DNA of 64,000 nt from contig BSQZ01000109.1 in assembly GCA_033239005.1 (NCBI GenBank), forward strand, positions 972,501 to 1,036,500. The letters run 5' to 3'. The notes beneath the pieces were generated by a model that made no database searches, was not told the DNA's origin, and was given only the letters and a program-made list of their open reading frames with translations. Below are positions 34,301 through 45,512 of the stretch, piece by piece. Source of the stretch: Lamellibrachia satsuma (taxonomy: Eukaryota; Annelida; Polychaeta; Sabellida; Siboglinidae). The translations under genes were made by a program, and so were the position numbers. How positions within the stretch are numbered: position 1 is the stretch's first letter; every line of letters begins with the position of its first letter.

Positions 34301-35590
34301 AAGTCAATCATAAAATATCAAGTGGATCATTCCATGTGAAATCAACCAATGGTAAACAGAAACTGGTGTCTCAGAATGTATAAAAATTTTAAACAATGAC
34401 TAACTTCACTAAATGGCTATACTTGAATCGTTTTACAAAAGAACTAAGCATTTACACAAATTGTGTATGTAATGACCTATAATGTGAATATGGGATAAGC
34501 GCAACAAATAATACCTGTTATTTTTACCTGTTTTCAGGTGCCTTCAAGTTAAGTAGTCTGAAATTGGCTGAACATGTAGACATACTGTTACAGTATGTGC
34601 GAAATTCAAGAATAATAGGGAGAAGTACAATGGGTATACTAGATGCACGAAAAAGAAAAATTATAATTTTGTTATTTCCAAAAGTGATTTCCGCAGCCTG
34701 TATTTCATCGTTATGTTACTGTACAATGTCCAAACTGATACCCTCTATTGTCATGGATACTGGCAATCATCTTTTAGTTTAGTAGGTATCTACTTGTAAC
34801 AATATTTTCAAAACAATTCATCCATAAACTTTAACTTTTTATATTTAAAAAAAAATTGCAAATTTCAACAACCAAAATGAGAATGTCTGACAAGTCCTAT
34901 GATCATCACAATCGCACAGTGCATTGGCAACTAAAATGTAGTCATTATGTGTATGTTCTCCACCAACAGTTGGCAACACTTTTTGTGGACATCTTAAAAA
35001 TTGGCCGACTGACAACCGGTCTATGGGTAGTTGCCACCTATTTGTTGGCAAATAAACTGTTGGTGACTGTTGGTCAGTATGTGTACCGCAGGCTTTAGTC
35101 TTGATAGAATGTTGTTTACATTCTATCAAGATAAACAACTTAGCCAGTGCAGACAATAGCAGATTCCTGAGTGTTGCTTGTAATGTTTTCTTAAGGTCAA
35201 AACACTCAAATCCACAAATTAAGTGGTCTGTGTTTGTATACATGTGACTAACAAGTGCTCTGTCCCAGTTTATTCACACATTAGTTATATGAACAATGTT
35301 TAAATTAGTTAATCTTGTTAATGCATGTTTTGAGCCAAAAATGATTGATTTACATTTGTCATCAACTGCTTTATAAATGTTGTCCTGACCAAGCTCTGAG
35401 ATCTAGTTTTATCTACCAATGGATGACATTTTCAATTAGGAAAAATTAACAATCTTTAATAAAATTACAAAGATCTAGGATCTACTGTAAGACAATTACC
35501 TTCCTTATTTAAAAAAAAATTTAAATCAAGCTTTTGAATGAAATAAATTCATCCCTCCCATCATTTTGGTTTTTTGGGATAAAGTCTTCT
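34301..35590. other. AT-rich DNA, no gene seen
   Basis: No coding similarity. The region holds one perfect 12-bp-arm hairpin (35,100-35,130, CTTGATAGAATG with a 7-nt loop). Repeated TTGGCAAC- and AACAGTTGG-like motifs occur around 34,965-35,080. Confidence 0.55.
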
Positions 35591-35599
35591 CAATGCTCC

Positions 35600-36230
35600 A
35601 GACATGCCAAGTCTACCGGTTTTCCTGGTAGACTACCAGGTTTTCACCTCTTCTACCGGTCTACCGGTCGGTAGAACATTTCTACCGGTTTTTCCGATTT
35701 TGATCCCGTTTGACTCTGAATCTCAGCCTTGATTCTGCCCACCAATGATATCGCAGCTATTGATCTATGCTATATAATTATAGTGAGTACAACTCTCTGG
35801 CAGAACAGGTTAAGTTTTTCTTTCGCTTCAGTTACTTCTATCTAAAATTTTTAATCATTGATCAATAGTTTCTCTATGGCATGACGAAGCTCGCCTTGAC
35901 GGCTAAGCCGCGGGCACTGCCTAAGAAGGCGAAGTATGCTAACGCATACAAGGTTGCCTTCGAGGCCAATTTTCCGTGCGTCGGAAAGTTCGTGATCGAC
36001 GAACCATGCATTTTGCCGTTTGCTCGTCTCGGTGCGCTGGTGATGGTACTGCTGATGATCCCCAACTCAAATGCTGCTCCTGAGATGACCTTCAGCATGG
36101 TGAAGAAGATCTTCACCAAGCAGCATTCGCAGTTGGGGAATTCGACTCTGTCAGCACTGCTGAAGTGCAAGTTGAACAAGGATACTGTCTGTACCGAATT
36201 CGCTCAATGTGAGCAAGTGTTAATTTTATT
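35600..36230 (+). pseudogene. Internally deleted hAT-like transposase: BED-like N-terminus joined to a hAT C-terminus
   Basis: An open stretch from ATG 35,881 reads KPRALPKKAKYANAYKVAFE then NFPCVGKFVIDE, like the start of a BED-finger transposase. It then passes directly to AAPEMTFSMVKKIFTKQHSQ and LSALLKCKLNKD, the hAT dimerisation block (pattern ER.FS...K......L....L..LL). The catalytic core of about 400 residues is missing. Upstream, 35,610-35,695 carries repeated CTACCGGT motifs that may be the transposon end; the right end is not seen. It cannot encode an active enzyme. Confidence 0.6.
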
Positions 36231-36237
36231 TAGAGCA

Positions 36238-36292
36238 TTTTGTTGTACAGCTGTATCTATATGTTGTACAGCTGTATCTATATGTTGTACAG

Positions 36293-36334
<42 letters not shown>

Positions 36335-36550
36335 CTGTATCTATATGTTGTACAGATGTATCTATATGTTGTACAGCTGTATCTATATGTTGTACAGATG
36401 TATCTATATGTTGTACAGCTGTATCTATATGTTGTACAGCTGTATCTATATGTTGTACAGCTGTATAATATTATATATATATATATGTTGTACAGCTGTA
36501 TCTATGTTGTACAGCTGTATCTATATGTTGTACAGCTGTATCTATGTTGT
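36238..36550 (+). repeat. 21-bp minisatellite with a nested (TA)n run
   Basis: The unit is TGTTGTACAGCTGTATCTAT plus A (21 bp) and contains the palindrome TACAGCTGTA. About a dozen copies are interrupted by TA runs at 36,298-36,331 and 36,465-36,486. ORFs here are repeat by-products. Confidence 0.93.
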
Positions 36551-37685
36551 TTGTATTTTGTGTGTATTTTTTATTTATGTCATTTGCACATTCCAGGCAG
36601 TTTTTACATTTATAAATCCCAGTCAGAATTGTGTATAGCTTTGTATATTTCTGGTATCGTATTTTTTATTTTATTTATCAGTATTGCCTTTTTTAACAGT
36701 ATTATTCTGTAATCTGTACTTTATTAAGTGCCTTTTTATCAACATGATGTTTCATGCTGATTTGTGCTTGTTTTTTTACATTGCTGCATGTCTAGTGTGT
36801 TTGTAATTATTGTTGTTTAATTTTTATATTTTTTATCATTTGAACATTTCAGTATAGAATGTGTGTGTTTGCATAATTGAAATGTGGAGCATTTTATTGT
36901 TTTCACTGCTGTGTTTTTGTCCATTACCTTAATTTTTATGGATCTTGCATCATTCTTAGTATTTTTTACATGATTTATAATTTTTTTCGGCAATGCATTT
37001 TGTATATATTATTAATTATTTCTATTGCATATAATTGTCATTTCTTGTGTATTAGAAGTATATGGCTGTGTATGTTTATGTAACTGAAAAGTGAAGCATC
37101 TAGCTATATTCACTGCAATTTCACTGCTATGTTTTTATCCATTACCTTAATTTTTATGCACCTTTCATTATGCTTAGTATTTTTTACCTGCATTTTAGCC
37201 TGATGTATAATTATGTTATTTATGTACCCATATGTACCTTATTTAAATTGTATATAATTACCATTTTTTGTGTGTATTAAAATAATGTGTTTAACCATTG
37301 TGGTTAATAGTGTGTTTGTTGTGCTGTGTCTCGAGTGTGGTTGCCGTTCGTCGACTGATGACGCGACCCCGAATGTTTGTCGTACGTGCTAATCTACCCC
37401 TTTCGGGCCTTCTGAACTTGGCATGTCTGCAATGCTCCCAATGTTGGGCCAATAACAACCGGTGGCAAAAACAATAACCCAAATCACCTATCTTTCAGTT
37501 ATGGGTAAACAATGACCATCAAGCTTCGAAATAAACCAATTCCTACAGGTTATTACAGTATACTAGTTATTACAGTATACCAGTTATTACAGTACATCAT
37601 ACGTTATTTCAGGAAGAAAGAAGGTGGAATAAAGGACAAATGACCTAAGCCTGAGGGAACAGATTTGGACACAGGTCAGTTAAAT
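36551..37685. other. AT-rich DNA with a diverged duplication of about 235 bp
   Basis: CCATTACCTTAATTTTTATG occurs at about 36,920 and 37,139 in similar surroundings, so a diverged tandem duplication is present. A CG-rich patch lies at 37,330-37,450. No gene is seen. Confidence 0.5.
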
Positions 37686-37704
37686 GGGATGAATGGTAAG
37701 AAGT

Positions 37705-38366
37705 CGGATGATGTGGCCAGGTCACTTGGTGTGGATGGAGGAGAGCCAGGTCACTTGGTGTGGATATAGAGGAGGGCCAAGTCACTTGGTGTGGATGGAG
37801 GAGAGCCAGGTCACTTGGTGTGGATATAGAGGAGGGCCAGGTCACTTGGTGTGGATGGAGGAGGGCCAGGTCATTTGGTATGGATATAGAGGGCCAGGTC
37901 ACTTGGTGTGGATGGAGGAGGGCCAGGTCACATGGTGTGGATGGAGGAGGGCCAGGTCACTTGGTGTGGATGGAGGAGAGCCAGGTCATTTGGTATGGAT
38001 ATAGAGGGCCAGGTCACTTGGTGTGGATGGAGGAGGGCCAGGTCACTTGGTGTGGATGGAGGAAGGCCAGGTCACTTGGTGTGGATGGAGGAGAGCCAGG
38101 TCATTTGGTATGGATATAGAGGAGGGCCAGGTCACTTGGTGTGGATGGAGGAGGGCCAGGTCACTTGGTATGGATATAGAGGAGGGCCAGGTCACTTGGT
38201 GTGGATAGAGGAGGGCCAGGTCACTTGGTGTGGATGGTGGAGGGCCAGGTCACTTGGTGTGGATGGAGGAGAGCCAGGTCATTTGGTGTGGATATAGAGG
38301 AGGGCCAGGTCACTTGGTGTGGATGGAGGAGGGCAAGGTCATTTGGTGTGGATGGAGGAGGGCCAG
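37705..38366 (+). repeat. 29/32-bp minisatellite, about 22 copies (left part)
   Basis: The unit contains GGCCAGGTCACTTGGTGTGG followed by ATGGAGGAG (29 bp) or ATATAGAGGAG (31-32 bp). The two unit types mix in an irregular pattern. Long frames on both strands are by-products. The array stops at 38,366 and resumes at 41,125. Confidence 0.94.
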
Positions 38367-41124
38367 GGCCCGAGGTTATAAACTGTACTCAAACTCAAGC
38401 TCAAGTCTGTGCTCAAGTCTGAGTTTTCGTGCTCAACTGAGGTTATGAAACGTCTTGAGTACATACTCAGCTGAGTACGAAACAACGCGGTTTTTTCAAA
38501 TGCACAAGCGGCCAAGTGGAACTCTCTTTTTGAAAAAGATAACAAAGATACTTCCGCATATAAACAGTGGTGCACAAAGAAGTTCGGCTACAAGCGGGAA
38601 AAAGCGCCGGAGAAAAATCAACCCATCACCAATATCACACGCTGTGTGGAAAGTCGAACACACAGTGAACGATTTAACAAACAGAATGAGATGAGTCACA
38701 AGATAAAAATGTCTAAAAAGAAAAAATAGCAAAAAGTAATACCTCGCAGCCAGACTAAGACTGCCCCAACTAAGCGATTTGGCAGCCTAAGTAATTATGT
38801 TTACATGTTCATTTTAGCGTAGTAACTAGAATTTCTGAAAATGTACCGAGGAACACGACAAGTTGTACGTTTTTTAATGAATGCAAGTGTTAATATAACA
38901 TAAATTTTGTTACAAAATATATTATATTTATGCTGTCAAAGGTAAACAATAATGACATTACCTAAATCCGTGGTTCATTTTAATATTTTGTTTTAATATT
39001 TCATTAGAATGTCCATTGTTTCCATAATCTATACATGCGTGTAACAATACATACATACTGGAAAGAGGAGTACAAAAATAAACATTTTGTGAGACAAAGG
39101 TTCAGTTTCATAGTTTTGATCATTCTATGTGTACTGAATATGTAAAAACTACTCTGTTCAGATCATGATGTACCTATGGCTATACACTTGAACTATAGTC
39201 TATACACTTGTCTGGTGGAACCATACGTCGGAGTCATGTAGAAGACTCTGTGTGGTACACAGTGATGTATTCAGATTGTTGCGCAGTGAACCCAGAAACT
39301 GAAGTATTTGTCAAAACTAAGAAATAGCGGTGTTAACAACTAATTTTGTTTGCCCCCTTAGCCTAGGCTTAGTTTTGACGTCGGGTGTCACATGTTTGTG
39401 TCACGGGGATTACCCACTGTCAGTAGTCTATAATTTTAGTCCAGCCTATCTTTTATATGGGTGTAGTATTACAGAGTAAAGTGACTGAAATTAATAGATG
39501 ATATGCTAAAACGGATTTCACTGACTATAGAAAGGTTTGTATTACTCCTTAATGATTAATATTTTTATAGATAATAAAACAAATATAGTACTAATACAAT
39601 ATCAAACAGTAAAGGGTAAACTGAAAGAGTAAGCTATGTTACCATTGATTTGTAGTGGTAATTCTTAATAATAATTATGATGAGAGTGCCCAAGCGAATA
39701 TATTATTTGCACTTTTAAAGTGCACACTATCTACTATATGGAATCATTATTTCCATAACATATATTATTTATCATAAATTAAGTTATATTCGAAATAGGT
39801 TACTGCACAAGACAATATATGCAGCATATGTTACTATTAGTATTATATTACATATGCCCTGGGTATCTGCATTATACATGTCGCTGTTTTCACTAACACC
39901 TCGTGTGGCCTGCCTCTTAATCATTGTATAGCTATATTTGCCAGTACTTTATATTCCAATCACATAATTTTTCCAAAGTATGATGTTCTTCTTTGTCTTA
40001 GAAAAGTCGTGATATCTTTGTATCTATTATTTGGAAAATTTGCATTTACTCTAAATTATAGGAAAGGTGTAAACACTATATTAGAGCTGTAGTTTGTCAC
40101 CTGCACTAGTTCGTTCTTAGATTTCCTGCAGCATTGGAGTAGTAAGGCTAGAACAGCATTATGTTTAACATCAATAACCTACAATTTTACTTTTTGCGGT
40201 AGCCTAAATATAGACATACGGAAGGTTTTTCTTGCATATTGTTCAATTTGAACAATCTCTTAAAAAACTGAACAACACAAGTGTTACATTATCCTGGATG
40301 TTTGTGTGTTGCATATTTTGCATATATATTCTACTTCCAAAGGGCACCCACTATGTGAAGTCCTACCCCTAGGCTATAGCTGCCTTGGCCTGGGATAGCA
40401 ATTTTTTGTATATTTCATATATATACATCCTTTGCCCTGGCCTGGGGTCGGGCTGCATGAATAATATAAATATAGCATGGTATGTAAGCTTAATCAAGTT
40501 GATATAATATTTAGATTAGCTATATTATGTTATAAACACATAATTATATATTATTTGCTATATTCCCAACTCAAAACTGGCGAAATGTTTTAAATCACTG
40601 CATAATTCTTTACAGTGACAAAACGAAGTGGCTGTATTGACGTGGCCATGACATTGGCAGGTCGCCAAAAAAGCCGCAACTAAAAGTAAACTATCACTTG
40701 TTTTGCGGTGTTTGTCGCTGCTCCGGTTACATTTGGCAAATGTTCGTTAAATAGTGCAGTTTGAGCCATCAAACAAAATCTTTCACAAATGTCGTATTCC
40801 ATCACTTCAGGTCTTCATACAGTTAAAACTCGGAAGTAGGCGGCCTGGACCCTAAAATCAGACAGCTTATCTTCTCAAAATGGACGAACTTTCAACGACT
40901 TCAATAAATTTATGCGTGAGCTGCCATTTTTATTTATGCTTGAGCACGGCATTGAGCATGGTCTTGAGCATACTCAGGATTTCAGCATTTCGTTCTCAAC
41001 GCTGAGCACGATTTCGTGCTCAAGATGTTTTATAACCTCGCCTGAGTTTGAGCATAGTGTGAAAGCGAGGCTTGAGCATGAAACCGTGCTCAATTGAGTT
41101 GAGTACGGTTTATAACCTCGGGGC
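38367..41124. mobile_element. 2.76-kb DNA transposon with TIRs, non-autonomous
   Basis: The left end GGCCCGAGGTTATAAAC and the reverse of the right end GCCCCGAGGTTATAAAC match at all but one position and continue with GTACTCAA. A 4-bp CCAG is found on both sides (38,363-38,366 and 41,125-41,128) and rejoining there restores the minisatellite unit. A second inverted pair lies inside (GAGGTTATGAAACGTCTTGA near 38,430 with its partner near 41,020). Subterminal TGCTCAAG and TTGAGCA motifs recur at both ends. The interior is AT-rich and I find no transposase. GGGCC-type ends recall PIF/Harbinger, but a 4-bp duplication would not be typical, so the superfamily stays open. Confidence 0.8.
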
Positions 41125-41215
41125 CCAGGTCACTTGGTGTTGATATAGAGGAGGGCCAGGTCAATTGGTATGGATGGAGGAGGGCCAGGTCACTTGGTGT
41201 GGATGGAGGAGAGCT
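41125..41215 (+). repeat. 29/32-bp minisatellite (right part)
   Basis: Three further units of the array at 37.7 kb, found on the far side of the 2.76-kb insertion. Confidence 0.9.
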
Positions 41216-41600
41216 GACTACCAAAGAAAGCAGAGGTGGTGAAATAACGAGGCTGCAGGAAAAGAATAAGAGCCAAGGAAGTACAGCAGTACCGTAATTG
41301 TTGTTACTCCTTTACAAAGGTAACTATGAGGGTGAATATATTACAGTAACTAGAGCTCTCTGAAACCTGGGTTTTGTACTATGCTTTGTCTGCATTTGTC
41401 TTTTCCTCAACCCTGTGCGAACCAATTTATTCTTACTCAAAGTCAACAGGCTGATCAAGTTCAATCTCTGGAGTAAAACTGGAATCTTTTTGTACAAAGT
41501 TATCAACCATATATAATATTACAAGACACACTTCTAGTGGTAATTAATAAGAACAATGTATCAATAACAATTACTGTCATCGTACACAGTGAACCTTATG

Positions 41601-41610
41601 CTTACCTGGG
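41601..41610 (-). promoter_or_regulatory. Possible splice donor just after the GPCR stop codon
   Basis: The minus strand reads CCCAG|GTAAGC, a near-perfect 5' splice site, 23 nt beyond the TGA. If used, the gene has a 3' UTR intron and the stop lies too close to the junction to trigger classical nonsense-mediated decay. Confidence 0.4.
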
Positions 41611-41628
41611 AGCTGCTGATGTCTCAGA

Positions 41629-43995
41629 TCAGCTTCTAGATGAAGTGCAAGTTTGCATCTCCATCAACTCCATGTCACTGTGGTGTATCTGCATTGACAC
41701 GTCACTACATCGTGTCTGCAATGACACATCACATTTCTTCTTCTTAGACTTTGTAGTTGTAGTTCTCTTCGCACCCACTGGTGCTGCTTTGGCAGACATT
41801 GTTTTGACTTCAGCAGACATGCATGAGCCACAAGAACTGTCCAACAGTTCCGTCTGACCGTCACTGTGACTGGACACACCAAACGATTTTCCACTTTCGA
41901 CACGTTTCTTTTGAGCAATTGTTCGGGCAGACTTCAGTCCACGTGCACTGCTACTCCCAGAAGTGTTTGTTTGGTGGCCATCATTGCTATTAATGCGACG
42001 TGTAACTGTCAGTTTGCTCTTGGGGGATTTTCTGCCTTGTGAGGGAACTGCTAACTCGATGAGTTTATGGGTAGGCGCAGCCAGTGGTTCACTAGGTGGC
42101 GACTCTGATGTCTCAACCTTAGCAGTGATTGGTTCCAGTCGTGGTGGCGGTCGAACAAAATCACCAGAATTTGTGTTACCATCATTGCCAACCGAGATAT
42201 CTTCGTCAGGTACAATATTTTTAGACTTGCGTTTCTTTTTCCTGCGTTTTTTCTTCTTTACATCATCACTGCTTGTTTCCTTATTACACTCATTGCAGAC
42301 GTCGTCTGCCAGTTCTGGCTCAACCACCCCCAGTTTCTCATCAACAGAAGTCTCATTCATATTGGACGCCATTTGGTTTTTATGCAAAGTGAAGTCATCA
42401 GCCGATCCCCTTCCTGAGTCATTGCTGCTCTGATCTCCTTTGAAAGGCACCCCAGCTTCTGCCCCCCCTGATATCTCCCCTATTACCCCAATACCATTTA
42501 GTTGACCTTCATCCTCTTTATCTTTCTCATACTTATCTAAACGTGCAGTATCCCAGCAGCAGGCAGGCAGCTGTGTGACTGGGGTGGAGGGTGACACAGG
42601 ACAGGGTGTAGTGGGAGACGGGGGTTCTATGTTCACCGACAGTGTGCCAACTGTCATCGCGTGTTCGTCACTCGAGTCATAGTCACTTGTGTCCTCGTCG
42701 AGCTGCAGTAGTTGGGAGCTGTAGACGTCACACTTGTGGGACGTGATGATCACTGATCCACTGCCTCCACTTGAGTCCAACTCAGGACACAGCTCTAGCC
42801 GTGAGTCACTCAGTCCCTCGTCCTCACTCCGTCGGCCGTACGTCTGGAAGTGGAGACCATTCTCGGTGGCAAACAGCACTGGGATGCCGCTCACATGTGT
42901 CTCGCCATTACTCAGTTCACCGTTGCTTCGTCTGCCCAGATTGGATATAGGCAGCGCATCGTTGATGAGATTACTCTTGCGACAGAGGAGGATGTTCTTA
43001 AACTTCTGCCACACTTCTTTCCTCCAGCACAGTGTGACCACTGGCAGGAAGACAGGATAGCTGAGGTACATCCATGTGAAGGCAAGGTCTAGTTTCCACG
43101 GATACTCAAATGAAAATAAAACACTCGATGATTTTACCTCGGCACTGTTGCGGTACTGTTCCATGCTGCTGAGAACCAAATATGGTCCACAAAGAATGCA
43201 CCAGAAGATGAATAACACACCAACATATTTTGACATGTCAATCTCAGCGTACAGACAACAGTCCTGCAGGGCAAGGCGCATTTCTGGTTTATTTGCCATC
43301 TGACATTTCTCATTGAGTTTCTCTTTAAAGCACACGTATATGATGAACATGTAGAAGACAATGATGAGTGTAAATGGAATGAAGTAACCAAAGATCGACA
43401 AGAAACAGACGTACAACAATGGCGCCCCTTGTGCAATCGAGCACAGATAACGCGCTGGAAAGGCAGTCGACGACACAGCGCCTATGAAGAGAGGGGTGCA
43501 CAGGGCGATGGAATGCACCCAAACGTAGCCGATGAGCAGGGCGGTCTTGATAGAACTCAGCCGTCTGCGTGTCGTCGTGGTCGGACTCCTGACAGCCAGC
43601 AACCGCTCGAAGGTGATGGCAAGGAGGGCCACTATCGTCGCGATGTTTGTCAACTGTAGAAAGGCAGAGTTCACTTGACAAATCACATTGCTATAGTCCC
43701 ACTTGGACGTGATCACCGAGCCGAGTATCAGCGGCATGTTGACGATGCAGTCGAACAGGTTGATAACTGCCATGCATATGAGCAGCTTGTTGAGAGCGTT
43801 GCCTTTCAGACGATGGCACTGTCCCAAAGTCGTCACAAGCACGCAGTTGCCGACGAAGCCGGCGATAATGTACAGCGCAAGGAACGACGTTATCGTCGCC
43901 AGATCGCCCGTCCAACTGTCCACCTGCGACGAGTTGGCGGAATTGGCGACGGGTCGATCCGTAAACTCGACGACATTCGACGTCTGGCCAGCCAT
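41629..43995 (-). CDS. Orphan class A G-protein-coupled receptor, 788 aa, intronless ORF
   Basis: This plasma-membrane receptor should couple an unknown ligand to G proteins. I start at the first ATG (43,995; G at -3 and +4); no in-frame ATG lies between it and an upstream stop near 44,130. An N-glycosylation site (NSS, residue 21) precedes TM1 (about 36-57, with GN). TM2 is LLICMAVINLFDCIVNMPL, with N where most class A receptors have D2.50. TM3 starts after C106 and ends AITFERLLAV, so DRY is ERL. TM4 contains W159 and C185 is the disulphide partner in ECL2. TM5 is at 193-221, TM6 is FIFWCILCGPYLVLSS, and TM7 ends YLSYPVFLPVV instead of NPxxY. The 450-residue tail is acidic and serine-rich (DEDTSDYDSSDE) with a basic KKKKRRKKKRK run. 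WGPY/CGPY-like TM6 and the long tail recall GPR161, but I cannot assign orthology. Confidence 0.85.
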   Translation of the reverse strand: MAGQTSNVVEFTDRPVANSANSSQVDSWTGDLATITSFLALYIIAGFVGNCVLVTTLGQCHRLKGNALNKLLICMAVINLFDCIVNMPLILGSVITSKWDYSNVICQVNSAFLQLTNIATIVALLAITFERLLAVRSPTTTTRRRLSSIKTALLIGYVWVHSIALCTPLFIGAVSSTAFPARYLCSIAQGAPLLYVCFLSIFGYFIPFTLIIVFYMFIIYVCFKEKLNEKCQMANKPEMRLALQDCCLYAEIDMSKYVGVLFIFWCILCGPYLVLSSMEQYRNSAEVKSSSVLFSFEYPWKLDLAFTWMYLSYPVFLPVVTLCWRKEVWQKFKNILLCRKSNLINDALPISNLGRRSNGELSNGETHVSGIPVLFATENGLHFQTYGRRSEDEGLSDSRLELCPELDSSGGSGSVIITSHKCDVYSSQLLQLDEDTSDYDSSDEHAMTVGTLSVNIEPPSPTTPCPVSPSTPVTQLPACCWDTARLDKYEKDKEDEGQLNGIGVIGEISGGAEAGVPFKGDQSSNDSGRGSADDFTLHKNQMASNMNETSVDEKLGVVEPELADDVCNECNKETSSDDVKKKKRRKKKRKSKNIVPDEDISVGNDGNTNSGDFVRPPPRLEPITAKVETSESPPSEPLAAPTHKLIELAVPSQGRKSPKSKLTVTRRINSNDGHQTNTSGSSSARGLKSARTIAQKKRVESGKSFGVSSHSDGQTELLDSSCGSCMSAEVKTMSAKAAPVGAKRTTTTKSKKKKCDVSLQTRCSDVSMQIHHSDMELMEMQTCTSSRS

Positions 43996-44480
43996 ATCAG
44001 TTGCGTCTGCTGCGCAGCTCACATAGCAACGGGGCGGCCAGAGCCGAGTTTCGTCCGTTTCCAAAATAAACAAGTCATTTTCATTCTCTTTTGCGGTCGA
44101 TATTACGTGCTTTTCTGTAGCCGCTCTTCTCTACGACGCACTGTTGATGCATCTACCCGAGATTCCGTGACATCGTTTCTCGCCACTTCGTGGTTAAAAT
44201 GTCGACACAGTGAGCACATTACAAAACTTCGTCTTCGTGAAAAAAGCGGCGAACGTCTACATCCGTTTCGGCAGACGACCATCGCAGCCAATCAAGTGGC
44301 GCAGAAAGCAGCGCCATTTACAATGAAATAATTACACGCCATTCGCCAGGTGCAGCCATATTCCAATAGTATCCAATAGATGGCACGCGCCATTGTTTCG
44401 CCGGGGATCTCGAATCAGAGGCTCCGCGCTGTGGCGCCACCGTTTGTCGCACACACTAATCAATACTTCCAACCATAGAG
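43996..44480 (-). promoter_or_regulatory. CpG-rich 5' flank of the GPCR gene (putative promoter/5' UTR)
   Basis: CG dinucleotides are frequent from about 43,400 to 44,480, in contrast to the AT-rich surroundings. No TATA box is evident on the minus strand. The 5' UTR and start site probably lie here. A pogo-type element begins 24 bp farther out. Confidence 0.45.
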
Positions 44481-44503
44481 TTACATAATTAATCATCCTT
44501 CTA

Positions 44504-45510
44504 CAGTCGCGCCTCGTTATAACGCGCCCCGTTATTACGCGGATTCGGATGTAACGCGATCGGTCGTGGACCCCGAATTTCTGCCGCTAGGGGAAAATGT
44601 CAAATGGGCCCGCTTAAACCTACTTAGAATTGCTTTGACAATTCTCAAGAAACATTAGGTGAACAATGTCAATGAACGAGTATCAACGTGTTGTTTGTTT
44701 TGCGTTGCCGCCGACATCAATCGCTGTCGCTGGCTTCTCTTCGACGGTTTGTAAATTGCAATCGAGATTCACTAATATGCCTCGCGTAAGAATCAGATCA
44801 ACCGTTTTAAATGCATTTAATATGCGGTACCAACATAATACTTGGGTGAAATTACATGCTTCCATTACATCGTAAATTTAATCGTTTTCGCGGCGCGAAA
44901 CCAACACGCCAAATTCCTAACCCAAGGCTCTACCGGTGGCGACAATACGAATTCGTCATCCGCATATGAAATGATGAATCGATGTTAAGTGGTGCGTAAT
45001 AAATTTATGCTTCGGTCGAGATCGGTTGAAAGACGAAGTGAAACAATTATTAATTCTACCTATTGTCTTTTTCTGTGTTTTATCAGCTTGCATACTACGT
45101 TTGTCAAATCATATACATTTTCGGCCGCTTAGGTCCAGGTTATTATTTTCGATTCGTAGGCCTGGCGGTCCAGTACATCATCATCGTAGTAGATCTATTC
45201 CATTACGGTATACGTACATGTGTTTTATTCAGTTCAAGAGTCAAGAGGGTGTGACATTTAAAAATAATACACGTTGATGCTAGTATACTCGTTTAATAAG
45301 TTCCATAAACTGCATATTGCCGTATAAGACAATGCTGTAAGCACACGGGGCTTCGACAGGGTTCATGAACTTGGACTTGGTGCAGCGGGCGGCGGTCGCT
45401 GTTGTTTAGTAGCTCCCTGGTGGCAGATATGAGAACACCTAACGCGCCTCGCTTACAACGCGGTCCGGAGTCGTGGACCCCGACTACCGCGTTATAACGA
45501 GGCGCGACTG
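44504..45510. mobile_element. Pogo-type non-autonomous DNA transposon with perfect TIRs and TA duplication
   Basis: The left end CAGTCGCGCCTCGTTATAAC and the right end GTTATAACGAGGCGCGACTG are exact reverse complements (at least 22 bp with the following CG). TA lies outside each end (44,502-44,503 and 45,511-45,512). Pogo/Tigger families typically start CAGT...CCTCGTTATAACG. Subterminal blocks (GTCGTGGACCCCGA near 44,565 and 45,470) are shared by both ends. The 1,007-bp interior has no transposase. It sits upstream of the GPCR on its 5' side. Confidence 0.9.
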
Positions 45511-45512
45511 TA

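Noticed and set aside
37693..38297. Stop-free frames in the 29/32-bp array
   Set aside because: Repeat by-products in all three plus-strand frames, interrupted by a transposon.
43996..44073. Upstream start (TTG at 44,073) for the GPCR
   Set aside because: Eukaryotic translation rarely uses TTG. The first in-frame ATG at 43,995 has a good context and leaves a normal N-terminus.
43675..44331. A 218-codon plus-strand frame opposite the GPCR
   Set aside because: It is a shadow of GC-rich coding sequence and has no recognisable domain.
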